From assembly GCF_004346185.1 (NCBI RefSeq), contig NZ_SMAI01000007.1, positions 1 to 64,000 on the forward strand: a DNA stretch of 64,000 bases. Direction: 5' to 3'. Origin of the DNA: Aquabacter spiritensis (lineage in GTDB: Bacteria; Pseudomonadota; Alphaproteobacteria; Rhizobiales; Xanthobacteraceae). Shown one piece after another: positions 45,391-54,483 of the stretch (the stretch's first letter is position 1; each line of letters begins with the position of its first letter). The notes below the pieces were generated by a model that was given only the letters and a program-made list of their open reading frames with translations, was not told the origin of the DNA and did not search any database. The position numbers and the translations under genes are program-made.

Positions 45391-46176
45391 TCAGATGCCG
45401 CGCCGGGTGCCGCCGTCCAATTCGATGGCCGCGCCGTTGAGATAATCGGCATGGCGCGAGATCATGAAGGCGATGAGGTCGCCGACCTCGCGCGCCTCGC
45501 CGAACCGCCGCACGCCGAGCCGCGCCAGCAGCGTCGCTTCGGCCTCTTCGGCCGAGCAGCCGGTCTGTTCGCGCAGCGAGCGCAGCGAATGGGCGAGCCG
45601 GTCGGTGCGGAAGAAGCCGGGATTGACCGCGTTGACCCGCACGCCGTCCTGCGTGCCGACCTCGGCGAGCGCCTTGGTGAAGTTCAGCAGCGCCGCGTTC
45701 ACCGAGCCGCCGATGGTGAAATCGGCCGCCGGCATGCGCCCGCCAATGCCGACAATGTTGACGATGGCGCCCTGGCGCGCCTTCAGGCTCGGCCACAACG
45801 CCCGGCTCATGCGCACGGCCGAGAAGAATTTCAGGTCGTATCCGCTCTCCCAATCCGCCTCGGTCAGCGAAAAGAAATTGCCGCGCTTGGTCGCTCCGGC
45901 GCTGTTCACCAGCACGTCCACCCCGCCCAGCGCGGAGACGGCGGCATCGGCGGCGCGGGCGACCGCGTCGGCCGCGCTGAGGTCGGCGCTGACCGGCGTG
46001 ACGGCGACCCCGTGCGCCTGCGCCAGCGTCGCGGCGGTGGTGGCGAGGGCGGCGCCGTCGCGCGCCATGAGCACGAGGTTCATGCCCTCGCGCGCCAGCA
46101 CGCCGGCGATCGCCGCGCCGAGCCCGCGGCTGCCGCCGGTGATCACGGCCGCCTTGCCAGAAAGTCCCAGATCCAT
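45391..46176 (-). CDS. SDR-family protein lacking the usual catalytic residues, 261 aa
   Basis: Rossmann-fold short-chain dehydrogenase/reductase with the cofactor loop TGGSRGLGAAIA (13-24) and NSAG (91-94). The region that should hold Ser, Tyr and Lys reads NIVGIGGRMPAADF then TIGGSVNAALLNF (140-166). The YxxxK pair is replaced (Lys by Asn in VNAAL) and the SS motif by VG. It may use another mechanism or have a binding role. Last gene of the run CMD-like, gntR, bug, leuC, leuD, SDR; 31 bases after leuD. Confidence 0.8.
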   Translation of the reverse strand: MDLGLSGKAAVITGGSRGLGAAIAGVLAREGMNLVLMARDGAALATTAATLAQAHGVAVTPVSADLSAADAVARAADAAVSALGGVDVLVNSAGATKRGNFFSLTEADWESGYDLKFFSAVRMSRALWPSLKARQGAIVNIVGIGGRMPAADFTIGGSVNAALLNFTKALAEVGTQDGVRVNAVNPGFFRTDRLAHSLRSLREQTGCSAEEAEATLLARLGVRRFGEAREVGDLIAFMISRHADYLNGAAIELDGGTRRGI

Positions 46177-46207
46177 TGGCTTGTCTCCCTGGCGCCTCGG
46201 CGCCCGT

Positions 46208-46819
46208 TCATCCGGTCCCGCGCAGCCAGGGGAGCCCTGAGAGGTGCTGCGCCTCGAAGGCGAGGATGTCGTCCTCATAGGCCATGGTGTCGGCGATGTC
46301 GTCGATGCCGTTGAGCAGGCGGTGCTTCACCCGCTCGCTGATGGCGAAGCCGAAGGACCGGCCGTCCGGCAGCCGCACGCTCTGGCTCGGCAGGTCGACC
46401 TCGACCTCCAGCCCCGCCTCGGCGCACGCCATGACCTGCGCGACGGCATCCCGCTCCAGCGCCACCGGCAGGATGCGGTTCTTGATGCAATTGTTGGCGA
46501 AGATCTCGGCGAAGGACACCGCGATCACGCTCTGGATGCCGAAGTCCGCAAGCGCCCAGGCGGCGTGCTCGCGCGAGGAGCCGCAGCCGAAATTCTCGTA
46601 CGCCGCCAGGATACGCGCGGCGTTCCACGGCGCCCGGTTCAGCACGAAATCGGGCTTCGGCGTGCCGTCCGCCGCGAATCGATAGGGCCGGAACAGGCCC
46701 CAGCCGAGCCCCTTGCGGGTGACCGCGCGCATCAGCTCCTTGGGCGCGATGACGTCGGTATTGACGTTGTCGAGCGGGATCGGGGCGGCGGTGCCGCGGA
46801 CATTGACGAAGGCGCGCAT
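46208..46819 (-). CDS. leuD: LeuD-type hydro-lyase small subunit, 203 aa
   Basis: Swivel-domain subunit that partners LeuC. N-terminal IPLDNVNTDVIAPKELM, then NFGCGSSREHAAWALADFGIQSVIA and FANNCIKNRILPV are intact. It starts 1 base past the leuC stop. The complex isomerises 2- to 3-isopropylmalate in leucine synthesis, but the surroundings are catabolic. It could instead dehydrate or hydrate another branched dicarboxylate, as DmdAB does. The symbol reflects the family. Confidence 0.85.
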   Translation of the reverse strand: MRAFVNVRGTAAPIPLDNVNTDVIAPKELMRAVTRKGLGWGLFRPYRFAADGTPKPDFVLNRAPWNAARILAAYENFGCGSSREHAAWALADFGIQSVIAVSFAEIFANNCIKNRILPVALERDAVAQVMACAEAGLEVEVDLPSQSVRLPDGRSFGFAISERVKHRLLNGIDDIADTMAYEDDILAFEAQHLSGLPWLRGTG

Positions 46820-46820
46820 G

Positions 46821-48251
46821 TCAGCCTGCCAGTTTCCGCACGTCGACGAAGTGCCCGTTGATCGCGGCGGCGGCGGCCATGGGCGGGGAGACGAGATGGG
46901 TCAGCCCGCCCGCCCCCTGGCGGCCCTCGAAATTGCGGTTCGAGGTCGAGGCGCAGCGCTCGCCGGGATTGAGCCGGTCGGCATTGAGGCCGATGCACAT
47001 GGAACATCCGGCCTCGCGCCATTCGAAGCCGGCGGCGGTGAGGATATCGGCGACGCCCTCCTGCTCGGCCTGCGCCTTCACCTGCATCGAGCCGGGCACC
47101 ACGAGGGCGGTGACATGGGCGGCGACCCGGCGGCCGCGCACCACTTCGGCGACGCCGCGCAGATCCTCGATGCGCCCGTTGGTGCAGGAGCCGATGAACA
47201 CCTTGTCGAGCCGGATGTCCGACATGCGCTGGCCCGGGGCGAGGCGCATATAATCGAGCGCGCGCCGCATGCCCTCGGCCTTGCCGGGATCGGCGACGGC
47301 GGCGGGGTCGGGCACGCGCCCGGTCACCGCCACCACGTCGTCCGGGCTGGTGCCCCAGGTGACCATGGGCTCCACATCCTCCGCCCGGACCGCAACCTCC
47401 ACGTCGAAGGCCGCGTCGGAATCCGAAAACAGCGTGTCCCAATAGGCCCGCGCGCGATCCCAGTCGGCGCCGGCGGGCGAGAAGGGACGCCCCGCGAGAT
47501 AGGCGGCGGTGGTCGCGTCCGGCGCGATCAGGCCGGCGCGCGCGCCCGCCTCGATGGCCATGCTGGCGACGGTCATGCGGCCCTCCATCGAGAGGCCGCG
47601 AATGGTCGCGCCGGCAAACTCGACCGCGCATCCGGTCGCCCCGGCCATGCCGATCTTGCCGATGATCGAGAGAATAAGGTCCTTGGACGTGACGCCGAGC
47701 GGCAGGCGTCCCTCGGCGCAGATCCGCATGGTGCGCGGGGCGCGCTGGAGCAGGGTCTGGGTGGCGAGGATATGTTCGACTTCGGAGGTGCCGACGCCCA
47801 CCGCATAGGCCCCGAAGGCGCCGTGGGTCGGGGTGTGGCTGTCGCCGCAGGCAATGGTCAGGCCCGGCTGGGTCAGCCCCTGCTCGGGGCCGATGACATG
47901 CACGATGCCCTGGCGGGGATCGCGCATGTCGAAATAGCTGATGCCGGCGGCACGGGTGTTCTCGCGCAGCAGCTTCAACTGGGCGCGCCCGTCCTCCTCG
48001 CCCGAGAGGTCGCTGCGGCCGCGTGTGGTGGGGATGTTGTGATCGGCGACCGCGAAGGTCGCCTGCGGCCGGCGCACCGGCCGGCCGGCCTCCCGCAGCG
48101 CCTCGAACGCCTGCGGACTCGTCACCTCGAAGACGAAGTGACGGTCGATATAGACGAGGCACGCACCGTCGTCGAAACGGCGGATGACGTGACGGTCCCA
48201 GATCTTCTCGAAGAGAGTCCGGGGACGGGGCGCTGCGGGGGCGTCGGCCAT
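46821..48251 (-). CDS. leuC: LeuC-type (aconitase-family) hydro-lyase large subunit, 476 aa
   Basis: Aconitase-superfamily subunit with a labile [4Fe-4S]. Substrate and cluster motifs: [13 protein letters not shown] at the start, [39 protein letters not shown] (first Cys) and [15 protein letters not shown] (the other two Cys). Length is the normal 465-475. ATG at 48251 matches the family start. It is 47 bases after a Bug receptor gene on the same strand. A paralogue acting on a catabolic substrate is more likely than the housekeeping enzyme. Confidence 0.87.
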   Translation of the reverse strand: MADAPAAPRPRTLFEKIWDRHVIRRFDDGACLVYIDRHFVFEVTSPQAFEALREAGRPVRRPQATFAVADHNIPTTRGRSDLSGEEDGRAQLKLLRENTRAAGISYFDMRDPRQGIVHVIGPEQGLTQPGLTIACGDSHTPTHGAFGAYAVGVGTSEVEHILATQTLLQRAPRTMRICAEGRLPLGVTSKDLILSIIGKIGMAGATGCAVEFAGATIRGLSMEGRMTVASMAIEAGARAGLIAPDATTAAYLAGRPFSPAGADWDRARAYWDTLFSDSDAAFDVEVAVRAEDVEPMVTWGTSPDDVVAVTGRVPDPAAVADPGKAEGMRRALDYMRLAPGQRMSDIRLDKVFIGSCTNGRIEDLRGVAEVVRGRRVAAHVTALVVPGSMQVKAQAEQEGVADILTAAGFEWREAGCSMCIGLNADRLNPGERCASTSNRNFEGRQGAGGLTHLVSPPMAAAAAINGHFVDVRKLAG

Positions 48252-48298
48252 GATGATCTTCCGATGGCGCGCGGCCGCCGCAGGGCGGCCGCCGCGTC

Positions 48299-49300
48299 TC
48301 ATTCCAGCGTGATGTTGGCCTTCTTGACCGCATCCGCCCAGAATTTCAGCTCCTCGGCGGTGAAGCCGGCCAGCTCCTTCGGGCCCATATACACCGCATA
48401 AGCGCCGTTCTGCTCCGCCGTGGCCTTGAATTCCGGCGATTCCACCAGCGTCTTGACGGCTGCGGCGAGCTTGTCGACGACCGGCTGGGGCGTGCCCGCG
48501 GGGGCATAGAGGGCGTACCAGGCCTCGAGGTCGAAGCCGGGAAGCCCGGCCTCACCCACGGTCGGCAGGTCCTTCACCATGGGCAGGCGCGAGGAGCTCG
48601 TGACCGCCAGGCCGCGGATCGCGCCGCTCTGGAGGAAGCCCACCAGCGACTGGGGGGTGTTGATGAAGACGTCGACATTGCCGCCCACGAGATCCGTCAC
48701 CGCCGGGCCGGACCCGCGATAGGGGACATGGACCATCTTCACCCCGGTCTTCTCGTCGAACATCTCGCCGCCGATATGGCTCAGCGAGCCCTGGCCGACG
48801 GAGGCGTAATTCAGCTTGCCCGGATTGGCCTTGGCATAGGCGACCAGCTCGGCGAGCGTCTTCACCGGAAGTGCGCTCTTCACCACGATGATGTGCGGCG
48901 CCTTCATCACCATGGCGACGGGGGCGAAGCTCTTGATCGGATCCCATTGCAGCGTCTTGGGGAAGAGCGCGGGGTTCACCACCTGATAGCCCGAATAGGC
49001 CAGCAGCAAAGTGTAGCCGTCGGCCGGGGCGCGGGCGACCTGGTAATTGGCGATGTTGCCGCTCGCGCCGCCTTTGTTCTCGACCACGAAGGTCTGGCCC
49101 AGGGCCTTCTGCAGGCCGGCCGCCACGAGGCGCGCCGCAAGGTCCGAGCCGCCGCCCGGAGGCGACCCGACGACGATCGTGACCGCACGGTCCGGATAGG
49201 TCTGCGCGTGCGCGGGAGCGGCGAAGGCCGCCGCCGACACGGCCGCGGCGACCGCGGCAAGCCGGGCGGCCTTGCCGAAAAACTTGGTGCTGGCGTTCAT
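48299..49300 (-). CDS. Bug/TctC-family solute receptor, 333 aa
   Basis: Second periplasmic receptor of this type. Signal peptide to about residue 33 (AHA-QTYP), then the hallmark [47 protein letters not shown] and [22 protein letters not shown] just upstream sets the ATG at 49300. It lies between the regulator and leuC in one minus-strand run, so its ligand is probably the substrate of the pathway. No TctAB in view. Confidence 0.9.
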   Translation of the reverse strand: MNASTKFFGKAARLAAVAAAVSAAAFAAPAHAQTYPDRAVTIVVGSPPGGGSDLAARLVAAGLQKALGQTFVVENKGGASGNIANYQVARAPADGYTLLLAYSGYQVVNPALFPKTLQWDPIKSFAPVAMVMKAPHIIVVKSALPVKTLAELVAYAKANPGKLNYASVGQGSLSHIGGEMFDEKTGVKMVHVPYRGSGPAVTDLVGGNVDVFINTPQSLVGFLQSGAIRGLAVTSSSRLPMVKDLPTVGEAGLPGFDLEAWYALYAPAGTPQPVVDKLAAAVKTLVESPEFKATAEQNGAYAVYMGPKELAGFTAEELKFWADAVKKANITLE

Positions 49301-49372
49301 GGCTCTCCCCTTGAGAGACGTCGGTGTCTTCACCGGACGTTCGACGATGGCGCCCCCCGGGGAGCGCGCCAC

Positions 49373-49391
49373 CGATATGACTGTCATACAA
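49373..49391. promoter_or_regulatory. Operator-like dyad before tctC2 (site 2 of 3)
   Basis: Reads CGATATGAC-T-GTCATACAA on the plus strand, with ATGAC/GTCAT as a perfect core; on the minus strand it starts TTGTATGAC like site 1. It is 73 bases upstream of the Bug gene start at 49300 and behind the regulator gene. Confidence 0.5.
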
Positions 49392-49508
49392 TCCTACGAA
49401 AAGATCAAGACGCACGTGTGCGGCCCGCGGGCCGGCGGCGCAGATCCGGATCGAGAGGGAGGTTTCGCAGGGACGGCGCGGACGTTCCGGAGCCGCGGGG
49501 AACGCCCT

Positions 49509-50225
49509 TCAGGCGCCGGCGGCCTGCTCGCGGCGCAGGATGTCGATGGCGGCTTCGGCGGCCATGGCGACGTGATGGACCGCGGCGGCGCGCGCGGCCG
49601 GACCGTCCCCCGCCATCAGCGCCTCAACCAGGTCGTTCAGCTCGCGCAGGCTCACCTTGACCCGCCCCGGCACCTGAAGCGAGGTGGCGCGCAGCACGGT
49701 GATGCGGGAGTTGAGGAGGTGCAGCGTCTGCCCGAGGGCCTCGTTGCCGGCGCCCTCGATCAGGCACTGGTAGAAGCGGTTCTTGGCATTGACCCGGATG
49801 CTGGGATCGTTCGACATCATGGCCGATTTGAGCTGCTTATAGGCATCCTTCAGCGCTTTGCGCATGGCGTCCGTGGCCTTGGCGACGAACAGCTCGCAGG
49901 CCAGCCCCTCGAGCTGCGCGCGCACCTGGTAGATGCCCTCCGCCTGCTCGGGGGTGACGCCGGCCACCACCGGCCCGCGATGCGGCACGACGGTGATGAG
50001 GCCTTCGGATTCGAGCTGGCGCAGCGCCTCGCGGACCAAGGTGCGGCTGACCCCGGTCATCTCGCACAGACCCCGCTCCGGCAGGCGCTCGCCCACCTTG
50101 AAGCGACCCACCGCGATGGCGTTGCGGATGCTGTCGACCACGCTGTGGCGCAAGGGGGCGGCAAGGCGCGCCACCTTGAAATCGTGCTCGAACGCTGCGC
50201 TAGGCTTCACGACCCTGTCGTCCAT
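49509..50225 (-). CDS. GntR-family regulator with FCD domain, 238 aa
   Basis: Winged helix-turn-helix (about 20-88: RHSVVDSIRNAIAVGRFKVGERLPERGLCEMTGVSRTLVREALRQLESEGLI) followed by an FCD ligand-binding helical bundle (about 95-225). FCD regulators usually respond to organic acids. It lies inside the cluster it presumably controls. ATG at 50225 is chosen because the preceding 14 residues are Arg/Gly junk without a ribosome site. Confidence 0.9.
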   Translation of the reverse strand: MDDRVVKPSAAFEHDFKVARLAAPLRHSVVDSIRNAIAVGRFKVGERLPERGLCEMTGVSRTLVREALRQLESEGLITVVPHRGPVVAGVTPEQAEGIYQVRAQLEGLACELFVAKATDAMRKALKDAYKQLKSAMMSNDPSIRVNAKNRFYQCLIEGAGNEALGQTLHLLNSRITVLRATSLQVPGRVKVSLRELNDLVEALMAGDGPAARAAAVHHVAMAAEAAIDILRREQAAGA

Positions 50226-50312
50226 GCTCGAACCGACACCTCCACGGCGCGGACCACCCCGCCGCATGCCGCCGCGACATTAGCATGCGCGCCGATTCGC
50301 GTCATGGCCGGC

Positions 50313-50717
50313 TCATTTGGGAATGACGCCCTCTTCCTTCAAAATCTCCGTCACGTTCCGCATGGCGTCGAGCGCCGCCGGGACGCCGCAATAGATGGCC
50401 GCCTGCAGGACGACCTCGCGGATTTCCTCGGCCGTGATGCCGTTATTGAGCGCGCCGCGCACGTGCAGGCGGAATTCATGCGGGCGGTTCAGGGCGATCA
50501 GCATGGCGAGATTGAGAAAGCTGCGGGTGCGGCGCTCGAGCCCCGGCCGGTTCCACACTTCGCCCCAGCACCATTCGGTCACGAGCTTCTGGACCGGCAC
50601 GTTGTAATCGTCCACCGCGGCGATCGAGCGGTCGACATGGGCCGCGCCCAGCACGTCGCGCCGCATCGCGACGCCCTTCTCGAACAGTTCGGTCTCAAAT
50701 TCGGGGCGCGTTGCCAT
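50313..50717 (-). CDS. Carboxymuconolactone-decarboxylase-family protein, 134 aa
   Basis: AhpD/CMD-fold helical protein of gamma-carboxymuconolactone decarboxylase type. Family blocks: YNVPVQKLVTEWCWGEVWNRPGLERRTRSFLNLAMLIALNR, HVRGALNNGITAEEIREVVLQAAIYCGVPAALDA. No CxxC redox motif, so a decarboxylase or isomerase role is likelier than peroxidase. First gene of the minus-strand run; 87 bases before the regulator. Confidence 0.83.
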   Translation of the reverse strand: MATRPEFETELFEKGVAMRRDVLGAAHVDRSIAAVDDYNVPVQKLVTEWCWGEVWNRPGLERRTRSFLNLAMLIALNRPHEFRLHVRGALNNGITAEEIREVVLQAAIYCGVPAALDAMRNVTEILKEEGVIPK

Positions 50718-51315
50718 GGAAGCCTCTCGTGTCGGATGGAGGGGAGGAGCGCCGCACCGGCGCATCCGGGGAAGCGGTCGGCCGGCCCGCGCCAGGGGCC
50801 GCGGCCGGGTCGGTCTCCGGAGCCGCCGGACTCGTTTGCAGGCCCCCGTGACGCGGCCGCGGATGGGGCATCGGTGAAAAGGCTGGATGCCGTTGATCGC
50901 GACGGTTCAAATCTGCGGCCGAGACGGCAATGAAGGCCCTTTCGGATATCCCGCCAAAGGCGTCTCATGCTCATAAGGCGCCCGACATTGACGGTCAACA
51001 AAATTGTATGATAGTCGTATCATCATACGATTTTCCCGCCTGACTCTCGACTTCAGAACGCCTTCAAGAACGATAGGGGATGGGGCGCAACCGGCATGGA
51101 ACCGTTCGAGCTGACTGCGGTCCGAGACGCGAATATGTCCGGCGGGCTGCCCCTGGGCGACCGCCCGGCGGGGTCGCCCGCCCCTGCGATCCCGGGCCAT
51201 GCCCTGCCGGTGATGCGGCTCTGTCCCGCAGGGTCGGCCGCATTGGCCGGCATCGCCGTGCGTCACGGCACGGCCCCGACCTTCTCCCGCGTGACGTGTT
51301 AGAGGAAACGCCGAC
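50718..51315. other. Divergent intergenic region between CMD-like and SDR genes
   Basis: About 600 bases without a convincing gene. It contains operator site 3 at 51004-51030. A frame at 51096-51302 (68 aa, Pro/Ala/Gly-rich, no good ribosome site) is possible but unsupported; see rejected list. The segment near 50,990-51,060 is the most AT-rich part and probably holds the promoters. Confidence 0.5.
51004..51030. promoter_or_regulatory. Operator-like double dyad (site 3 of 3)
   Basis: TTGTATGAT at 51004-51012 and ATCATACGA at 51022-51030 are inverted arms matching at 8 of 9 positions. Inside them TCGTAT-CATC-ATACGA (51015-51030) is a perfect dyad. This is the longest of the three sites and sits between the divergent CMD-like and SDR operons, so it could serve both. 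Confidence 0.6.
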
Positions 51316-52098
51316 ATGAGCATTGCAGAGCGCACGGCGCTGGTCACCGGCGCGACCGGCGGGCTCGGCCTCGCCATCGCCGAACGCCTCGTCGCCCAAG
51401 GCTGCAAGGTTGTCATCAGCGGCATCGCGCCGGAGGACGAGGTCGCCGAGACCATCGCCCGCCTCTCGGCGGGGCCGGGCCTCGCCGTCTATCATCGCGC
51501 CGACCTGCGCGACGTCGCCGCGATCGAGGCGATGATGGCGCAGGCGCAGGCGCGTCTCGGTCCCATCGACATTCTCGTGAACAATGCGGTGGTGCGGCAT
51601 TTCTCGCCGGTGGAGGCGTTTCCCGCGGCGCGGTGGGACGAGGCGCTGGCGGTCAATATCTCCGCGCCGTTCCATCTCATCCGGCTCGCGGTGCCCGGGA
51701 TGCGCGCGAAGAATTGGGGCCGGATTGTCAATCTCGGCTCGGTGCACAGCTTCTTCGGCGCCCCGAACCGGGTGGACTACATCACCAGCAAGACCGCGAT
51801 CATCGGCATGACGCGCGCCATCGCGCTGGAATTGTCGGGCACCGACATCACCTGCAACGCGCTGTGCCCCGGAACCCTGCCGACCCCGGCGATCCAGATC
51901 CGCATCGACGCCATCGCCGCCAAAAAGGGCGTCTCCGACGCGGAGGCGACGCGGGAATATCTCGCCGACCGGCAGCCGGGCGGACGCTTCATCTCCTACG
52001 ACGCCGTGACCAGCCTTCTGCTCTATCTCTGCAGCCCGGAGGCGCGCGACGTGAACGGCGCCGCCCTGCCCGTGGACGCGGCCTGGACCGCGAGCTGA
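51316..52098 (+). CDS. SDR-family oxidoreductase, 3-hydroxybutyrate-dehydrogenase-like, 260 aa
   Basis: NAD(P)-dependent Rossmann enzyme. Cofactor loop TGATGGLGLAIAE (10-22), NNAV (about 90), catalytic Ser in GSVHSFFG and the YITSK pair (canonical YxxxK), then CNALCPGT. The outline matches 3-hydroxybutyrate dehydrogenase and related beta-hydroxyacid SDRs. AGAGGAAA upstream of the ATG is a good ribosome site. First gene of a plus-strand operon with a HIBADH-type dehydrogenase and PrpD-like protein. Confidence 0.87.
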   Translation: MSIAERTALVTGATGGLGLAIAERLVAQGCKVVISGIAPEDEVAETIARLSAGPGLAVYHRADLRDVAAIEAMMAQAQARLGPIDILVNNAVVRHFSPVEAFPAARWDEALAVNISAPFHLIRLAVPGMRAKNWGRIVNLGSVHSFFGAPNRVDYITSKTAIIGMTRAIALELSGTDITCNALCPGTLPTPAIQIRIDAIAAKKGVSDAEATREYLADRQPGGRFISYDAVTSLLLYLCSPEARDVNGAALPVDAAWTAS

Positions 52099-52154
52099 CC
52101 CCCGCAATCCCACACCCGCAACCCGACACCCGCAACCCGACACCCGCAAGCCGA
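52099..52154. repeat. Tandem 14-bp repeat filling an operon spacer
   Basis: CACCCGCAACCCGA occurs at 52113-52126 and 52127-52140, with a one-mismatch copy at 52141-52154 and a weaker copy (11 of 14) at 52099-52112. The array starts directly after the SDR stop and ends 40 bases before the next start. Confidence 0.8.
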
Positions 52155-52194
52155 ATTGCGCGCCCGACCGGCGCGACCACCCGAGGAAGACATC

Positions 52195-53106
52195 ATGACC
52201 CAACCAAGCATCGGCTTCATCGGCCTCGGCCGGATGGGCGCTCCCATGGCCGGGCGCCTCGTGGAGGCCGGCTACGACGTGACGGTGTGCGACACCAACG
52301 CCGCCGCCATCGCCGAACTCGTGGCCAAGGGCGCGAAGGCGGCGGCCTCGCCGAAGGCGGTCGCCTCGGCGGCGGAATGGGTCCTCGCCTCGCTCCCGAC
52401 CCCCGACGTCGTGAAGCTGGTGGCGCTCGGCCCGAACGGCGTCGCCGAGGGCACATCCGTGAAGGTGTTCGTGGACCTCTCCACCACCGGCCCGCGCGTG
52501 GAAGCGGATGTCGCGGCCGGTCTCGCCCAAAAGGGCATCGAGATGGTGGATTGCCCGGTCAGCGGCGGGGTGGCGGGCGCCAAGGCCGGCAAGCTCGCGA
52601 TGATGGCGGCCGGCACGCCGGCGGTGTTCGAGGCGCTGAAGGCGGTGTTCGCCCATCTCGGCCGCGTCACCTATGTCGGCGAGAAGCCGGGCCAGGCGCA
52701 GACCATGAAGCTGATCAACAATATGGTGTCCGTCGCGGCGCTCGCGATCACCTCCGAGGCCATGGTGCTGGGCACCAAAGCCGGGCTCGATGCCGACGTG
52801 ATGATCGAAGTCCTGAATGCCGGCAGCGGGCGCAACAGCGCCTCCGCCGACAAGATCCCCAACTTCGTCCTGCCCCGCACCTTCGACTTCGGCTTCGCCG
52901 TCGGCCTGGCCGCCAAGGATTCCCGCCTGTGCCTGGAAGAGGCCGAGGCGATGGGCGTCCCGATGGTCGTGGGCAGCGCGGTGCGCCAGATGCTGACCAT
53001 CACCCGCGAACTGTTCGGACCCGAGGCGGACATGACCAGCATGATCCGCACGGTCGAGAACTGGGCCGGCGTCGAGGTGCGCGGCAAAGCGGCGAACAAG
53101 GCCTGA
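52195..53106 (+). CDS. 3-hydroxyisobutyrate-dehydrogenase-family enzyme, 303 aa
   Basis: Beta-hydroxyacid dehydrogenase oxidising a branched or short beta-hydroxyacid. N-terminal NAD loop GFIGLGRMGAPMAGRL (6-21), substrate loop DCPVSGGVAGAKAGKL and the catalytic Lys in TMKLINNMVS (about 181-190). The helical C-domain follows. GAGGAAG precedes the ATG at 52195. The family includes 2-hydroxymethylglutarate dehydrogenase and tartronate semialdehyde reductase, so the exact substrate is open. Confidence 0.88.
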   Translation: MTQPSIGFIGLGRMGAPMAGRLVEAGYDVTVCDTNAAAIAELVAKGAKAAASPKAVASAAEWVLASLPTPDVVKLVALGPNGVAEGTSVKVFVDLSTTGPRVEADVAAGLAQKGIEMVDCPVSGGVAGAKAGKLAMMAAGTPAVFEALKAVFAHLGRVTYVGEKPGQAQTMKLINNMVSVAALAITSEAMVLGTKAGLDADVMIEVLNAGSGRNSASADKIPNFVLPRTFDFGFAVGLAAKDSRLCLEEAEAMGVPMVVGSAVRQMLTITRELFGPEADMTSMIRTVENWAGVEVRGKAANKA

Positions 53107-53120
53107 GCGGGAGACATTCC

Positions 53121-54464
53121 ATGACGAACCCGGTCGGGGCGAGCACGACGCTCGCCGAGTTCATCGCCGCCTCGCGGATCGAGGATGTGCCGGAAAAGGT
53201 CCGGCACGAGGCCAAGCGTTCGCTGCTGAACTTCTTCGCCGTGGCGCTGGCGGGTGCCACCGATCCGGTGATCGAATCCGCGGTGGCGACGCTGGCGCCG
53301 TTCGCCGGTGCGCCGACCTCCACGGTGATCGGCCGCAGCGCGCGCACCGACGCCCTCGGCGCCGCGTTCCTCAACGCCATCAGCGCCAATGTGTTCGACT
53401 ATGACGACACGCATCCCGGCACGGTGATCCATCCCACCGCCCCGGTCGCCCCGGCTTTGTTCGCGCTCGCCGAGACCCGGCCCCTGCGCGGCGCGGACCT
53501 GATCCACGCCTTCATTTTGGGTGCGGAGGCGGAGTGCCGGATCGGCAATGCCGTTTCGCCCGGCCATTATGCCCGCGGCTGGCACATCACCGCCACCTGC
53601 GGGGTGTTCGGCGCGGCAGTGGCCGTCGCCAAGATCCTCGGCCTCGACGCCCGGCGCGTGCGCGATGCGCTGGGCAATGCCGCCTCCCAGTCCTGCGGGC
53701 TGGTGGAAGCGCTCGGCACCGGCGCGAAAAGCCTCGGCGTGGGCAATGCCGCGCGCGGCGGCCTGGTCGCGGCACTCGGCGCGGCGCACGGCATCGGCGG
53801 CCCGGCGCGCCCGCTGGAAGGGATCAGAGGCTTCGCCACCGTCACCGCCGACGATCCGGACTTCGGCAAGATCACCGACGGGCTCGGCGAGAGCTGGGAA
53901 TTCGCCCGCAACACCTACAAGCCCTATCCCTCCGGCGTGGTGCTGCATCCCGTCACCGACGCGTGCCTGATCCTGCGCCGGCAGGACGGCTTCGACGTCT
54001 CCCGCATCCGCGCGATCCTCGCCACCGGCCATCCGCTTCTGCGCCAGCGCACCGACCGGCCCGACGTGCGGACCGGCCGCGAGGCGCAGGTCAGCCTTCA
54101 GCATACCGTCGCCGCGGCCCTGATCGACGGCGCGGCGGGGCTCGCGCAATATAGCGACGCCCGGGTGAACGATCCCGTGGTCAAGGCGCTCGGCGCCAAG
54201 GTCGGCGTGCGCGACGACCCGTTTATGCCGGTGGAAGCCGCGCGCCTCGCCATCACGCTGGAGGACGGCCGCGTGCTGGAGACCTTGGTCGAGACCGCCT
54301 TCGGCAGCGAGACCAACCCGCTCAGCGATGCCGATATCGAAGCCAAGCTGCGCGTGCTGGCGAAGCAGGTCACCGGTATCGACGCCGAAGCATTGATCGG
54401 CGCCGTCTGGTCGCTCGATCGCGCCGCGGACGCCGGCGCCCTGATGGCCCACGCCCGCCCCTGA
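53121..54464 (+). CDS. MmgE/PrpD-family protein, 447 aa
   Basis: Family of 2-methylcitrate dehydratase and cis-aconitate decarboxylase-like enzymes. Blocks: AKRSLLNFFAVALAGATDP, ANVFDYDDTHPGTVIHPTAPVAPALFALAE (active-site region), GAEAECRIGNAVSPGHYARGWHITATCGVFGAA, KPYPSGVVLHP. Starts 14 bases after the dehydrogenase. Together with the LeuCD-type enzyme it suggests hydration, dehydration or decarboxylation of a branched di- or tricarboxylate. Confidence 0.88.
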   Translation: MTNPVGASTTLAEFIAASRIEDVPEKVRHEAKRSLLNFFAVALAGATDPVIESAVATLAPFAGAPTSTVIGRSARTDALGAAFLNAISANVFDYDDTHPGTVIHPTAPVAPALFALAETRPLRGADLIHAFILGAEAECRIGNAVSPGHYARGWHITATCGVFGAAVAVAKILGLDARRVRDALGNAASQSCGLVEALGTGAKSLGVGNAARGGLVAALGAAHGIGGPARPLEGIRGFATVTADDPDFGKITDGLGESWEFARNTYKPYPSGVVLHPVTDACLILRRQDGFDVSRIRAILATGHPLLRQRTDRPDVRTGREAQVSLQHTVAAALIDGAAGLAQYSDARVNDPVVKALGAKVGVRDDPFMPVEAARLAITLEDGRVLETLVETAFGSETNPLSDADIEAKLRVLAKQVTGIDAEALIGAVWSLDRAADAGALMAHARP

Positions 54465-54483
54465 GCCGGCCGGAAGGGCGGCC

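Noticed and set aside
51096-51302. Possible 68-aa gene between the CMD-like and SDR operons
   Set aside because: Composition is biased to Pro/Ala/Gly, there is no convincing ribosome site and no recognisable fold; the frame could be open by chance in GC-rich DNA.
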